DNA of 60,000 bases from Cryptomeria japonica (lineage: Eukaryota; Streptophyta; Pinopsida; Cupressales; Cupressaceae). The position numbers were made by a program, and so were the translations under genes. Below, one piece after another: positions 10,761 to 23,479 of this stretch. The stretch lies in contig NC_081412.1 in assembly GCF_030272615.1 (NCBI RefSeq), positions 475,735,657 to 475,795,656 of the forward strand, given 5' to 3'. Under the pieces are notes generated by a model. The model did no database searches. It saw only the letters and a program-made list of their open reading frames with translations, and had not been told where the DNA came from. Numbering within the stretch: the stretch's first letter is position 1; each line of letters starts with the position of its first letter.

Positions 10761-11260
10761 TGTCTACAATGAATTTCTTACACTATAATAAATAGTGGAA
10801 AGCATAAAGAAAAGGATGATAGAGTCACGTAGAACTATAGAAATGTGCATAGGTAGCCTATGAGAGTTGAGAGAATGTTATGGATTTTAGTGAGAAAGAA
10901 TAACATTGTAGGCCATGGAGGTCAAACAAATGATTTGGTGAGAATAAGCTTCCCATAAGAAATTTATTATAGTTAATAGCATGGAGAAGCCATGAGAAAG
11001 ACAATGAAGTTAATAAACATGCATGTGATTGAATGTAAAGAATGAAAAATAAAGGGTTAAAATTATGAGTGATGTTGGTAAGAATGTGTGAGAAACAAAG
11101 TGTGTGAAATCCACATAATACCATATAGGATCTGTGGCACAAGAAGGTTGATTTTCATGTCTTGTTAGTTTGAGAAGGGAATTTGTATGTGAAAAACATA
11201 AAATTAATGGTTACATATGAGTAGTAAGGTCATAAGAGAGATAGAGAGAGGGGTTGATAT

Positions 11261-11825
11261 AAATAAAATTCAAATAATGTAACTAGCTATTGTGGTAATT
11301 GGCAAATAAATTAGTTTGCAGGTAGAAATAAATTGTCATATAGTAGTGTCTACTAAAGTGTATGCAACTTCTTTTTAAAAAAAAATATCAAGGATGCTTA
11401 TGGTTTTGATTGCACACTTCCTACAATTGATATTTTGTTGATGGCTCATGTCCAAGGAGCTTGTTAGATTTTTCGTTCAATCAACTACTAGGGATATTGT
11501 GTTATATTTTAATATTTGTAAGTAGATTACTAGTATGATCATGAGGGAGTTCATTATTGTAAGGCAATAATAGTTTAAATATTGTTAATAAGGTATTCAT
11601 ACTATTATCAAATGGTTATGTCATATTGAATTCTCCCAATATATAAGGAAATAGTCTAATAGGACCACTTGTGCAAACCATAGAAGGATCTAAACTGGAT
11701 AAATATGTTGAATCTTTTTATTTTTGTTCTCATTCTTTATAAATTATTATAATTATTATGTTCTTTATGAAATTTATTAGGAATTGGCCAAGATGTGAGA
11801 CAATGTTGTGTTATTTTTCATCTTC
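11261..11825. other. No gene seen
   Basis: AT-rich sequence between the end of the segmental duplication and the ORF-family element. No supported coding frame or repeat. Confidence 0.45.
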
Positions 11826-13210
11826 TTGGCATATTTTGAGAGAGCATCATTTGTTAGGCAATACCTAGTTCAATGTGTGTGTCAATCAACTGGTATTGTC
11901 AAAAGGAACAACCTCACAGATCCTACAAATTCTAAAGTGTGGAGGATCTCAACCTTTGGTTGAAGCTGAAGGCATCTTACATAGAGGAATTCAAATGATT
12001 CTTCAAAGATGATAAAGGCATGTCGAGACTACAAAGTGGGTAGAACTGAGAGGAACTCCCCAAAAAAATGGAAGGATGTGGGCCTACTGCTGATGAAATA
12101 TTTTAGCTTAGATGGGCACTTAAAAACATTTCACAAAATGATTTTTCCTATGTTAAACCACCTAGGGTATAATATATGGATGAACTTTGCTTACTAGGAT
12201 TTCTCTTCCTTATCTTGATCTCTTGCTAGGGCTGAGGTCAAAAACTCTCTACTCAATCATCAAGATTTGATTTTTAGGGTTTATAATTCTCACCTTGACT
12301 TAATCCCTCTTGGTGTGTCCCTATAAAATTACCATAACCCTTTGTCAGACCCAAATCCAGTGATTAAAATTTTTACGTCCCCCATGGCAAAATCTAAACC
12401 TAGTATTGGTTCCTCCTCTAAACATAAACTAGTTCCCACCTACTTTAATCACTTAAGGGAAGTGAATCAAAATCCTTCTACTCCACCTCCGAAGAAGGTG
12501 GAGATGTTAGAGTCACGTGATGAGGAGGAGATAGAGGTTTTGAGTCCTCTTTTTATTCAGAATTCAAATGGTCCCCAACAACTTCTGAGGAGACTACCTC
12601 TCTTATCCCTAAACAGGAGATTCCTGACCTTGAAAAGAGCTCCATTAACTTGGAATATACAATCTTCAAGCTAGAAGAGAATGTGGAATGATATGAATTA
12701 GTCATCAAATGACTTGTTTGACAATTTGATGTGGCTATCAAGAAAATTAATAGACTCGAGGTAGTGGTAGAGGTAGGGGATAGAGTGGACAAATTGTTCA
12801 TGGATTGAAAGGATGAATGTGTCTATAATCCAACAACTAACATGGGCGAGAAGCTGGAAAATTGTGAGAAGGTGGAAGGGAAGATAAAGGAGCTCTTAGA
12901 AAAGGTGATGTAGAAGAACAAAGCTAGGATGGTGTTGGATTTAAAATAAAATTAGGAGACCCTAAAAGTAAAAATTGAGGAGATGTATAATTGAATCCAA
13001 GAGATGATTCTCGAAAATTCAAGCTCCCTAAATATTATATAGGAGTAGATAAACCACAATAAATCCAAAAGAAGGGGACACACTCTTTCCCCTTCTAAGT
13101 CTATGGAACCTCTTGTGTATGTGGTTAAAGATACTATTGATTCAAGTACCCCAGTCTCTACTATTGATTCCAACAAAAAAATATATTTTTTTCTGATAAA
13201 TTCCTTAGTT
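11826..13210 (+). pseudogene. Unrecognised ORF family, copy 1 (12 kb)
   Basis: A decayed ORF that I do not recognise. Pieces in order: FFKDDKGMSRL near 11,998; the block MKYFSLDGHLKTFHKMIFPM at 12,092, followed by LNHL; MNFAY, stop, DFSSLS at 12,183; NHQDLIFRVY near 12,260. A serine/proline/charged stretch (SKPSIGSSSKHK ... EEIEVL) follows, then a coiled-coil-like Lys/Glu-rich part to about 12,960 (EKLENCEKVEGKIKELLEKV). The 12,009 and 12,342 open frames are in the same reading frame, split by stops. The same order is found at 48.2-49.4 kb and, on the minus strand, at 57.0-58.8 kb. Recurrence at three sites argues that it is carried by a mobile element. Function unknown. Confidence 0.6.
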
Positions 13211-13423
13211 TATGTAAGGACTTACAATAAGCCAATTATTCCAACTAGTAGATCATCTCTTTGTGTCTATGGAGGTTGACTAGTTATGGTGTAAGTCTTG
13301 GTGGTTTGTGCTGCTATTTTTTTCTTTGATTCTTTTTGTGAATAGTGGTTTTTAGCAAAATATTAGCAAAATAAAGAGAGGAAATATATGTTGCCTCAAG
13401 AGAAAAAAACATAGAATAAATAT

Positions 13424-14683
13424 TGATTCTCATGAAAGGGTCCAAGATGGAAACACAAGTCCAAAGAATTAGATGTTAGTTCCAACGAAAATAACACAAT
13501 CAAAACAGACAAAAACCTCAAAATGCATACCAAGAAAGATTAAGAATCATGTAAATGAATCATGAAACAAAAATAAGAGAGAAGACACTCCATTAGATGA
13601 TCCAAATGATGCTCATATATAGCTCTATCTTGTCTTTCTCCTCTCCAAGATCTAAGTGAGTGTAGCGCTCAGTTTTTAGCACTAACCATGGATGTCAAAT
13701 GGAGATTCAAAAATGTTTGAAAATGATCTCCCTATTGCTATGCAAATGCTAGAAATAAGATTGATATGAGAAAGCTTAAGTGTCTATGCTAATTAAATTA
13801 TAGTAACAATGTTCTAATGCTTCCTCTTTTGCTTGAGGAATGAGGCTCTATTTATAGGCAAAATACAAGATTGCATGGTCAAGATTGATGTGATTTGTAA
13901 AGGGATAGGATTGAATGATCTTCAATCCATGTTTACAATATTCAACAATGAAACGGTGAAAATTGTCAACATGAGAAGCCTTGAGAGGAGAGGGAAAAAT
14001 CATTTAATGCATGAGATGACATGAGGGTTACCCTCCATTGTTGGAGCTATAGGATAAAGCTCTTATCCAAGGGTAAGGTTATTACCCAATGGGTAAAATT
14101 TTGTGCAAGGTTTGCCCATGGTTAATCCTTGACTAAAGGGTCAAGACCCATGTGGGTTAGTGTATTGAAGAAGGAAAGCATTTATGACTCTATAAGAGTC
14201 TTAAATAGTTGAGATGATGGGTTGGGAGTTAATTTTGGTTCAAGATTATGCAAATGATTAGAAGAGGGACTAGGCTAATTTAGAAGGGCTTAGAAGAATC
14301 TAGAAAGAGGTTAGAAGAATCTAGAAGGAGGTTAATGAGCAAGTGGGTGAGGATAATTTAGGTAATTTTAATTAAAATAAAATTTATTTATTTCAAATAA
14401 ATTGTGAAACTTGCATTTGTTGGACAATGCAAGTGAATTAGATATTTTAAATAAATATTGATTTAATTAAATAGGGATTTAATTTTGGTTTTAAAATAAA
14501 TTATAATTTATTTAAATGACGGGAAAGGTGGAATTAAATAAATTTATTAAATTTATTTAACTAGAATAAAAGAATAGGCTAAGGTGAATTAATTAAATGT
14601 AAATTTAATTAATAGAAGAATATTAGCATATTCAATAAATATTAAATATTCATTTGATTAGTGCACAAATTTATGTGTCTACA
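13424..14683 (-). repeat. 3' LTR of the Tat-type element
   Basis: 1260 bp, homologous to 27,859-29,145 in direct orientation. On the plus strand it runs from TGATTCTCATG to TGTGTCTACA, so in element orientation it begins TGTAGACACA and ends in CA. It contains GGGTAA repeats around 14,070-14,100 and TTTAATTAA-rich blocks near its U3 end. A purine tract (CAAAGAGAAGAAAA, minus strand) abuts it at 14,684 as the likely polypurine tract. Confidence 0.9.
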
Positions 14684-16950
14684 TTTTCTTCTCTTTGAGA
14701 TGGTGTGGTTTATCGCATTGTTTCAAAGAAAAACAAGAAAGCATGGTACATGCCCCATCATGCTCCAAGTTGGTGGTTAGGTATGCCCCCTCGAGAGATG
14801 GGACAAAATTTCAAAAATTTGGGCCATCTCTCAAATTCTTTTAAGATAATTAGGCATGGATAGTATAGAGGATTTGGGAATGAAGTATGGAGGAGAAGGA
14901 TAAGCCAATAAGTACCCTTAACATAGATCAGGTAGGAGAGATGGTACAAAAGTAGTGTTGTGGTGAATTTGATGGATGTTCTATAATTGATCAATATTAG
15001 CTGGACAGTCTAGTGCAATTGATTAAATTGCCCCAGTTTAGTCAAAGTGTGATAGTTGATGTTCGTTGTGCACTTGGATAGCATAAAATTTGAGTAAGTG
15101 AGTTAAATTGACCTAATGATACTTAGAAAATTGATGCAATTTCCCAATGAAGTCAAGGTATTTGAAGCAAAATACTCGTTGAGACTCAGATAATTGATGT
15201 AATTCTATATTTTTATTGTGTTTGATTGGTTGACCAATTGATAGTTTTTGCATTTTAGGTTGTTTGTAGCATTTTCTAGACTCAACATACCTATTGAGGC
15301 TAGGAAATTGATGTAAATGGCTATTGTAGTCTAGGTGTGCATGAGTCGATGTACCTATCTAGACATAGTAATTTAATTTTCTTATAGGATGACCTAGGTA
15401 ACATAGGTTACACAACCCCTCCTTTTAGAGATAGATTGTGATGAATGTGGCTTGATTGGTTTGATTGGACACGATGTAGGGTATGTGATGTTGATGATCG
15501 AGATGGGGAGGGTGAGGTAGGGAAGTCAATTTTAGATAGAATGTATGGAGGACCTAGTACTGATTCCTATGGAAGAGGATCAAAATTGAGTTATCCATTG
15601 ACATGAATGGTGTGTGTATCATTGTACTTACTCATGATTTTAGGGAGAGTCCTTTACACTTAGCTTTCTCATAGCAACCCTGTTGCTTGCGTATGCATGC
15701 ACACCAAATATTTAAAATGTATGAATGAACAGATGCATGGGCAATATGCAAGGAATGCAATACAGATAAGATGAAATGGTGATCCATGGCTTATTCATAA
15801 TACTTTATTTTGTCATCGAGCGTGGTAGTACCGAACTTGGCCAAAGTATTAGAAACCACGATTGAGCATTACACCTATAAAAAACATCGCAAACAAGGAA
15901 ACTTCCCTCCATTCTAGTTCATATACACATGGTCAAGGTATACATTGTAGTTAGTAAGCCATAGTGATCCATGACTTGTATTTTTGTATAGGATCTCGTA
16001 GCTTAGTGAAATTCCCACATGGACATCATTAGTATTTGCCCCAAAACATCATTGGAACAATCCACATGCAAGAAAAAAAAGGAAAAGGATATCATGAACC
16101 ATCCTGGCCACTTTAATCACTTGTGGATATCCTGGAGTAGCATAGGAACTTGATATATAAAAAGAAGGAATTTGACCAAGTGCCTATTAGCCAAACATAA
16201 TCTTCCCGTCAAAGAAATATGTCTCCATGTCTTGTTTTGAAGGAAGGATGCATCCTTGTTTTAAGGCAATCTTGTGTATATGTTGCGTACATATTTGCTT
16301 GTTTGTTGATATGATAATTGGTCATCTTTTAGGTAACCCAAATGTTGTTTCTATCTAACTAGATGTTTGTGTATATTGAACAAGTGTATTGCAATGTTTT
16401 TGATTGATTTTTACATTTTCTAATGTTTTTGGGTGTTTGTTTTGTTTTGAATTTTTTTGGTTTTGTTTAGGGCATTTAATAAATATTTTTGAGATTTTTG
16501 AGATTTTGGAAATGTTTTTGAATTATTTCAGGATATTTTTTCGAATGAGTAACTCGGAGAATTACCAGCATCTAGAATCCACTCCCATCATATATTAAAA
16601 AGTTGCCCCTAGTTAGGTGCCAGGGTCAAAGCCAGATGCAAGACACATGAGGTATTAAACCTAATTTCAAATCAATAAGAATCTATGAGAGATATGATAT
16701 ATGAGCAGATGCAATGGATGTGATCACAACAAGTCTTAAAGACAATGGAGTCACAACCTTTACGAATGGTGCCTATTTGTTAGGTTTATACCATTGTACT
16801 TATCTAAGGCACAACCGAAGTGCTTTGCACCATTTGGATGAATGATTTTTCTCTACTATTTTCTTGATTTTTTTAAAAAAAATTTGGTACTTTTTGTAGG
16901 ACCTTTTTTGAATGTTTTTGGTCTTTTTTGAGATTTTTTGATCTCGATGC
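14684..16950 (-). other. 3' untranslated region of the Tat-type element
   Basis: About 2.3 kb between the 3' LTR and the end of pol without a credible frame. At 14,990-15,380 the motif AATTGATG(T/C)AA returns several times at irregular spacing, an imperfect repeat. Tat/Ogre elements are known for long, repeat-bearing 3' regions. Confidence 0.55.
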
Positions 16951-16951
16951 T

Positions 16952-18290
16952 CTACATAGCTTTTGTATGGAAATTTTTGAGATGCATGCTATTGATTAGA
17001 TTTTCCAGTGGTTTCCCTTCTGAAGTTTCTAATTGATATTCCCAAGACACGAAGACTATAGTGATGAAATATCGACCCAACCAATTAGATTCAAATTCTC
17101 CTCGATGTTTTCTATTTGGTTGATTGCGAAGATTCTCTCTAAGATCAAGATCTCCTACCTCAAATCTGCGAGGTCTGACCCTATGATTGTAGCATATTCT
17201 CATGTGTTGATGATAAGTTTTAAGGTGATTATAGGCATCTTATCACTTCTCATCAAGCAGTTCCAAGTCTTGAAGATGAGAACCTTAATACTCTTCATCA
17301 TTGATCAGATTGTGAAACGAGACCCGTAGGGACGGTAATTCAACTTCAATAGACAAGATGACCTCTACTCAATATACAAGTAAGTACGGGGTTGTGCTTC
17401 TAAGAGATCAAATGCTAGTCTTGTTTAAGATCCTTAATATGTTCTTGTTTGAGTCTTATGCTTGTCCATTTCCTTGTGGGAAATATGGGATGGAGAAGCG
17501 GTGTTCGATATGAAACTCCTCACAGAGTTCACAAACATCCTGATTTTTGAAAGGAAGCTTGTTATCTATGATGATGGACATGGGTCCACAATATCAATAG
17601 ATGATGTAGTTTAAGATGAATGAAGTGATCTTCTTGTCGGTTACTTGGGTGAGTGGAACAACTTTGATCCACTTTGTGAAGTATTCCATGGCAGTAATGA
17701 TGAAGTTGTGACCATTGGATGAAGATGGATGGATTTTACCCACAAGGTCTACTCCCCACTGACAAAAGGGCCATGGTGTTGTGATGGGTTGCAGTTCTTG
17801 TTTTGGTGCATGTATCAAATCTCTATGAAGTCTACACTTTCTGACAAAGTAGTAGGAGTTTTTTTACATGGAGGGCCAATAGTATCATGTCAACATGATC
17901 TTTTCAGCTAATGAAGGGCCACTTGAATGAGCCCCAATAATACCTTCATGTAATTCTTCTAAATATGTGGTCACCTCATATTTCTCTAAACATTGGAGGA
18001 GAGTACCATCAAGACCTTGTCGGTATAGGGATTCGACAATGATGGTGTATTGGGCAGATTGGCATATGAAGGTTTTTTGTTAGTTGTTTGATTGGTTTGG
18101 TAGAAGGATTTGGTTGTGTAGGTAAATGTAAAACTCGCCATACCATGGGAAATCAATACTGATGAGTTGACATACCATTTCTTGGATTCCAAGATATCAT
18201 AAGCGGGGATCCAAATTTTTTCAACTAAGAACTCGTAGCATGTTGAGTTTTGTGGAAGATTAAGGAGAGAGGCTATGGTAGCCATTGCAT
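16952..18290 (-). pseudogene. Integrase and pol C-terminus of the Tat-type element
   Basis: Integrase core remnants: PWPFCQWGVDLVGKIHPSS with the first catalytic Asp near 17,750, EYFTKWIKVVPL after it, and, after stops, CEEFHIEHRFSIPYFPQGNG near 17,480 (around the second Asp/Glu side). The C-terminal part at 16,952-17,203 reads RRFEVGDLDLRE and later a GxY/F-type end. Upstream, 17,986-18,285 covers the RNase H-integrase linker. Several stops; inactive. Confidence 0.8.
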
Positions 18291-18299
18291 CTGCAACTT

Positions 18300-19430
18300 A
18301 GTTTTGATCTTGAGGAATCTTCTTAAAAGTGATAATTATGAATAATTTCTTGAAACTATCAACCATTTTCTTTTAAGGCATGAACTTATCATCATTAGCT
18401 TGGTATTCATAATTGACTTGTCGAATTACCAGTTGTGAATCACCATAGACCTGTAGCTCCTTTAAGTTCCATTGTATGACCATTCTTAGACCTATGACCA
18501 AGGCCTCATATTATTCTATTCATGCATAGAAATATGAGTCTATATGATTTGGGAATGTTGTTGCCTTGAGGAGTGATAAAGAGAATACTCTCCTAAACCA
18601 TGTCTCATGTATGAACCATCAAAATATAGCTTCCATTCTTGTGCTAGAATAACTGTGAAGATCTCCTCATCTGAAAAATTTGAGATAATAGGAAGGTCTC
18701 CTATGAGTGGCGCTTCGGCCAATTGATCTGCAATGACTTTCTCTTTTATTTCTTTTTGGTCCACGTACTCCATGTTAAATTCACTTAGGAGAATAACCCA
18801 CTTTGCCAAACGGCCTATTAGTGCTACTTTACAGAGTAGGTACTTGAGTGGATCTATCTAGGCAATGAGTTGTATCTTGTGTGTCAACATGTAGTGCCTT
18901 AGTTTAGTGGCTACCAAAACCACTGCTAAGCAGGATCATTCAATAGGAGTATAATTGACTTCATACCCTACTAGTGTCATGAAATGTCGTATATTGTACA
19001 TTCTTTTCCTTCTACATTATGTTGTGTGAGTAAGACTCCTAAGGTCGTAGTTGTAGCTGATATGTATAGTAACAAAGGCTTGGCTAGAGATGGTGGTATC
19101 AGTAATGGTGGCATCATCAGGTAGTCCTTAAGCTATTGGAATGCTTGATGACAATTCTCTTCCCATTTGAAATAAGCATTCATTCGTAGTAGATGTGTGA
19201 AGGGGTGACATTTATCAGACCAATTGTGAAATGAACCAACGGATTGATTATAGTCTTCCCTATAATGTCCTTAACTAATTGATGTTCTTAGGCAGTGCCA
19301 TCTCCATGGTTTCTTTTAGCTTTACAGGATCAACCTCAATTATTTTATTTGAAATAGTGTACCCTAGGAGCTTCCTGGAAGTCACTCCAAAGACACACTT
19401 CTGGGTAAAAATATTAAGTTGTGTCACACT
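18300..19430 (-). pseudogene. RT end and RNase H of the Tat-type element
   Basis: From 19,420 downward the RT resumes with QKCVFGVTSRKLLGYTISNK, then IIEVDP, the conserved segment just after the catalytic palm. 18,540-18,809 carries LSEFNMEYV, IADQLAEAP and KLYFDGS, the RNase H-to-second-RNase-H junction typical of Tat elements. It is separated from the rest of RT by the insertion at 19,430-20,375. Confidence 0.8.
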
Positions 19431-20375
19431 TTTATAAAGGAAATGGTCAATGCTGATTCAACTTTTTAAATTAAATCAATCGAAAGAGAAATATATGTTT
19501 TGTATTTTGAAATGATGTAAACTAATAAAATTTATATTCTTTCATCTATTTTATGTCTGTATTTTTAATAAAAATTAAAAAAATTATTTGAATGTAGTTT
19601 TTTATAAAGTAAACACTATAATTTAGTTGCTAATAAAATGCTGAAATGGAAGTTACACAATACACCACACTTTATTTAGTAAATTTTACTTTTTTCTTCA
19701 ATTATTTTGTGTATATTGATAATTTTTAACTTTAGTGCATGTATATATTTTTCACTATCTTTTATAAATATATATTTTTGAATAAATTTGAAAAGTTGTG
19801 TGTGTTGAAATATAACTCTTTCTGATACCCACCACCTTTTTTCTTAATTATTTATCCAAATTAGAAAAGAATTATATCATCTTCAAATTAATTCTTTTCT
19901 CTATGGCATCATATTTTTTTCATAAATTTTAAATAACTTTTTGTATTTTTGCTCAACAAGATAATCAACCTTATATTTTAGTGTTGATAACCTACTTTCA
20001 ATAAAATTAAAATATAAAATATAAAAAACTAATTAAAATATTAAAGGATATATATTCTGGAAAATTCACTTTATAGATCTATAAAAGGGTATTTTTACAT
20101 TTCAAAAAAAAAAATCTTCATAAGAGTAGGAGTTGTTGAAACATCGAGTTTTTTTTTTTGGGGTAATTAGACCCCAAGTGGTATAAAATATACATTTAGT
20201 AGACACTTCCAATTGGAAAGTTGTGGCCGATATATACCTTAGTTATAATGAATCTATATAGACCAGATATTTAACTAAAATTAGTTTTTAGTTAGAATTA
20301 CTTAAATTCGCTTGTGCTGATAAGTTGGCCTGAAATGTGAGACAGTTTTATACTTTTTCCCTTCTTTGAATTGAG
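19430..20375. mobile_element. AT-rich insertion splitting the Tat RT
   Basis: The RT frame breaks after the residues QYNICLN (near 20,370) and resumes with LNIFTQKCVFGV (near 19,410). About 950 bp of very AT-rich sequence lies between. The ends carry a weak inverted similarity (GTTGTGTCACACTTT on the left; AACTGTCTCACATTTC on the reverse complement of the right) and possibly a short CT(C/T)AAT target duplication. A hairpin GGGGTAATTAGACCCC sits at 20,159-20,174. No coding. Probably a non-autonomous DNA transposon; exact ends not fixed. Confidence 0.5.
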
Positions 20376-21260
20376 GCATATATTGTATTGTTCCATTTTG
20401 GTAAAAAATTTGTCCAATGTGGCAAGGTGACCCTCTCTTGTTAATGATTTAGCTAGTAAACCATCCACGTAGTCTTCCCTTAGTTTATGCATCATGTCGT
20501 GGAAGATACTAGTCATTGCCCATTGATATGTGGCGCTTACATTCTTGAGACTGAATCTTATCACATTCCAACAGTATGTACCCCATGGGCATGTAAAAGC
20601 TGTTTTGTGTTGATCCTCTAGGGCGATCTTGGTCTAATTGTATCTTGGAAAGCTATCCATGATTTATAGCATTGCATGTCTTGCTTTGAGGTCCATGATC
20701 ATATCAATGTTGGGAAGAGGGAACTCATACTTAGGACATGTTTTGTCTAGATCTCGAAAATTTGTATAGATATGGATGCCCCTAGCTGGTTTTGCCACTT
20801 GTACAATGTTGGACACCCATTTTTCATAATCAATGGGTTTTATGAAATGCACATCTAATAGCTTTTTGATTTCTTCTTTTACTAACAATGTGATCTAAGG
20901 ATATATTTTTCTAAGCTTTTTTAAACTGGTTTAACTCCTTTTGCTACCATCAAATGATGTATTACTAGCTCTAGATCTAGTCTCGACATGTCTTCATAGG
21001 ACCATGCAAAATTGATTTCTCTTTTGAAAGAACTCTATAAAATTAGGATCTTCGGCTAGAGTCAATGATTCTGCTAGATGTATTATGTGTGGATTTTCTG
21101 GTGCCCCTAGATTGACTTCTTTTGTTTCTTCTTTGACAATATACGGCCTATCTTGATTAATGATAAAGGGGAGAATGTCAAACCTTCCATCTTCAAGTTC
21201 CTCAGAAAGCTTTTCACCTTTAGATGAGTCCTTTGGTTTTACTTTTTTTGGATCCAAAAG
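20298..21260 (-). pseudogene. Reverse transcriptase of the Tat-type element
   Basis: 20,664-20,888 reads IKKLLDVHFIKPIDYEKWVS, then NIVQVAKPARG and FRDLDKTCPKYEFPLPNID, the fingers/palm of a gypsy RT. 20,380-20,564 continues with RFSLKNVSATYQWAM, IFHDMM, EDYVDGLLAKS. The catalytic YVDD is YVDG (20,460-20,471), which would destroy metal binding. 20,994-21,257 is the protease-RT linker. Stops separate the pieces. Confidence 0.9.
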
Positions 21261-22500
21261 TGTCAGTGTGGTTTACACTTGAGGATCATGTTTTGATTAT
21301 AATATTTTTGCGATTAATAAGTTTGGAATACTCTCCAAAGTAAGCCATGCTATTAATTTTAATAGTGAATCCAGCTTTGTGATCCCCGCTTGGTATGTCA
21401 TCCCGTAATTGAAGAAAGTCTATGATCTCATCATCATTTTAGAAGGTGTCAAGGTACAGGGAATTTTGTTGGTCCCAGTAAAGGTCAGGGTGGAATATTG
21501 GCATTACTTCATCAATTATATTTAGGATGGAGGTGTTAAGATCATCGTCAATACTATCCTCTTCATAATCAGGCTTAGGAGGCGACCTACCTATTTTGGA
21601 AGTATCTTCAATATCTGAATCTGAAAAGGTTTTGATCCATGCCCCTCCTTCAACTTCTTTATCTTCAAAAGTATCAAGAGACTCCTTTTCAGATTCATGT
21701 GAAGCCAAAGAACCCCATTCATATTAATGTGAATCTATTTCAGAATCACTTGGTAGAACTCTATCACTATATATTATAGGGATGTTTGCAAGTGTGAAAT
21801 GTGTGTCGACAATTGCATTAGGGGTTGTATCTGATGGGTTTGTTGATTTTACTTGGGTGTCTAAAGTGGACAAGAGTTTTATCCTTGGAGTGATGATTTT
21901 TTGTGTAACATAACTCTTTTTCTTATTTATTGTTTGTGTGGACTTCAACTAAGAAGTGCTTTTGTGAGTTGGATTTTCTGATCTTATAGGTTGATCTACA
22001 TTGGACATTATCCTACTTTTGGAAGGGATGAATTTGGAAGTTGTCTGCTTTGGTTTGCTTGTAATCCCAAGCTTAGAAGTGCCTCCTAAATCAAGGTTGA
22101 ATCCGAGTCCCATTTTATCTTGTGGTTGTAAAAAGGGTTGCAATGGCTCTTGTACACCTTGTTTGTGGGATGCCAATGCACTATGACCATCAAAGCCCAT
22201 CCTCTGCATAATTGTAAAACCTTTACCATACCTTTCTATAGGGATCTTGATTTGTTGTCTAGCTTTATCGAAACGGTCTATGTAGATCCATCCCACCAAG
22301 TCTTCATCAATAGTTTCCTATTCTTGTGATCTGCTTGGAATGAATCCATCAAGTGTATTAGTATTTGTTTTAATAGGTGGCTTGAATAAAATTTGTGGTT
22401 TTCCATGAGCTATAGCTGTAAGGGGTAGTTGGAAAAGATAGAAAAGTTGACTAATATTATACTCTCCTAGGCCTTCATCCTTTACTTTTATTTTCAGCTT
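21261..22500 (-). pseudogene. Pol linker region of the Tat-type element
   Basis: Several open pieces (21,439-21,708; 21,724-21,948; 21,949-22,299) lie between protease and RT. They are acidic and Ser/Thr-rich. One contains YGKGFTIMQRMGFDGHSALA, a G-patch-like stretch often seen in this position in Tat-type pol. No catalytic motif expected. Confidence 0.6.
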
Positions 22501-22503
22501 CTC

Positions 22504-23270
22504 CTATTTGGGTGCAGGGATCAGTGTACTGATGAGAGAAGTCAGGTGGATATAGGATGATGAGGAAGTGGCTTCTCTGTTGCTGGGTATTGTGATATTT
22601 GGTTGATGTCTTATATTTTTGTAAAAGGCGAATTCATAGGCATCACCAAGGATAGTAATCTCTACTTTGTTATGTAGAAATTTGATACATTGATGGTAGG
22701 TGGATGGTACTTCTTTCATGGCATGAATCCATGGTTTGTGTAAGAGGAGATTATATGCAAGATGGGGGTCAAGGAATTAACAAACCACATTCTTCACCAC
22801 GAGTCCTATCCTTACTAGTAGAGTAACACACCCTTTAGAGGAGAATTCTCCATCATCATAGGATTTAATGGTGATCCGCTTTATGGCATCTATTGCTTCT
22901 ACTGCCTATCCTAATGTTGTGATTAATTGCAATGTACAAATGTTACGTTTGGCTCCATTGTCAATCAAGACTCACTTGATTTTATGTTTATGTATGAATC
23001 CCTCAATATGGATAGGGGTGTTATGTGGTTGTTGAAAGGATGCATCATCATTCTCAGCAAAAGTGAGAAATGGTGGTGATTTGAGACTTCCAACCATGGC
23101 TTGAAATTGATCTATATTGAGGTTGGATGGAATAGACACTTCTTGGAGAGCTTCGTCCAAGATGGTTTTATGTGAGGGTGATAGGCGCAAAAGTGCTAGT
23201 ATGGAAATGAGTGTTGGCCTCTTATCTAATTTCTCCACAAGGCTATATTGTTTGGGCACAAATGCCACTC
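22504..23270 (-). pseudogene. Aspartic protease region of the Tat-type element
   Basis: 22,972-23,268 leads into VLIDNGAKRNICTL (near 22,965). This is the active-site segment, with DNG in place of the usual DTG/DSG; DNG also occurs in plant Tat proteases. Then [18 protein letters not shown], the conserved second half with the LLLxKPWIH block at about 22,730, and 22,504-22,719. Interrupted by stops. Confidence 0.75.
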
Positions 23271-23479
23271 TAGATGATGCTCGTTGTATGGTAATCCTGC
23301 TACGACAAGTAACAAAGTTACATGTGGGCTCTTTGCATTTGATTGTAATGGTTGCAACTTGTTCATTGGCATCGTAAAGGTTATTGATGGTATAGGTATA
23401 TGGTTTGTGGGTATAATTTGTTGTGTTATCTGGGTTCTTATCTTGATGGGAGGGACCCCCTTTATCATATGATGGGAGT

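Larger units (their letters stand above)
4110..11260. repeat. Segmental duplication, copy 1
   Basis: Collinear with 50,282-55,530 in the same orientation, about 46 kb apart. Shared blocks include the GTAGTGG...AGGAAGGT start, the GGGAAGACCATC stretch near 4420, the 6900-7020 block, the PPR/LINE flank at 7430-7825 and the LINE up to about 10,760. The last shared blocks near 11,150-11,240 end at a microsatellite in copy 2. Relative to copy 2, this copy additionally has about 4898-5288, 6571-6816, 7023-7428 and 7826-8788. It also has a second 240-bp unit at 9241-9480. Confidence 0.85.

Noticed and set aside
10858-11142. 94-codon minus-strand frame
   Set aside because: No recognisable domain and not open in the paralogous copy near 55.1-55.4 kb; probably chance.
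20159-20174. Hairpin GGGGTAATTAGACCCC as a terminator
   Set aside because: Isolated five-base stem inside an AT-rich insertion; no gene ends there and plants do not use such terminators.
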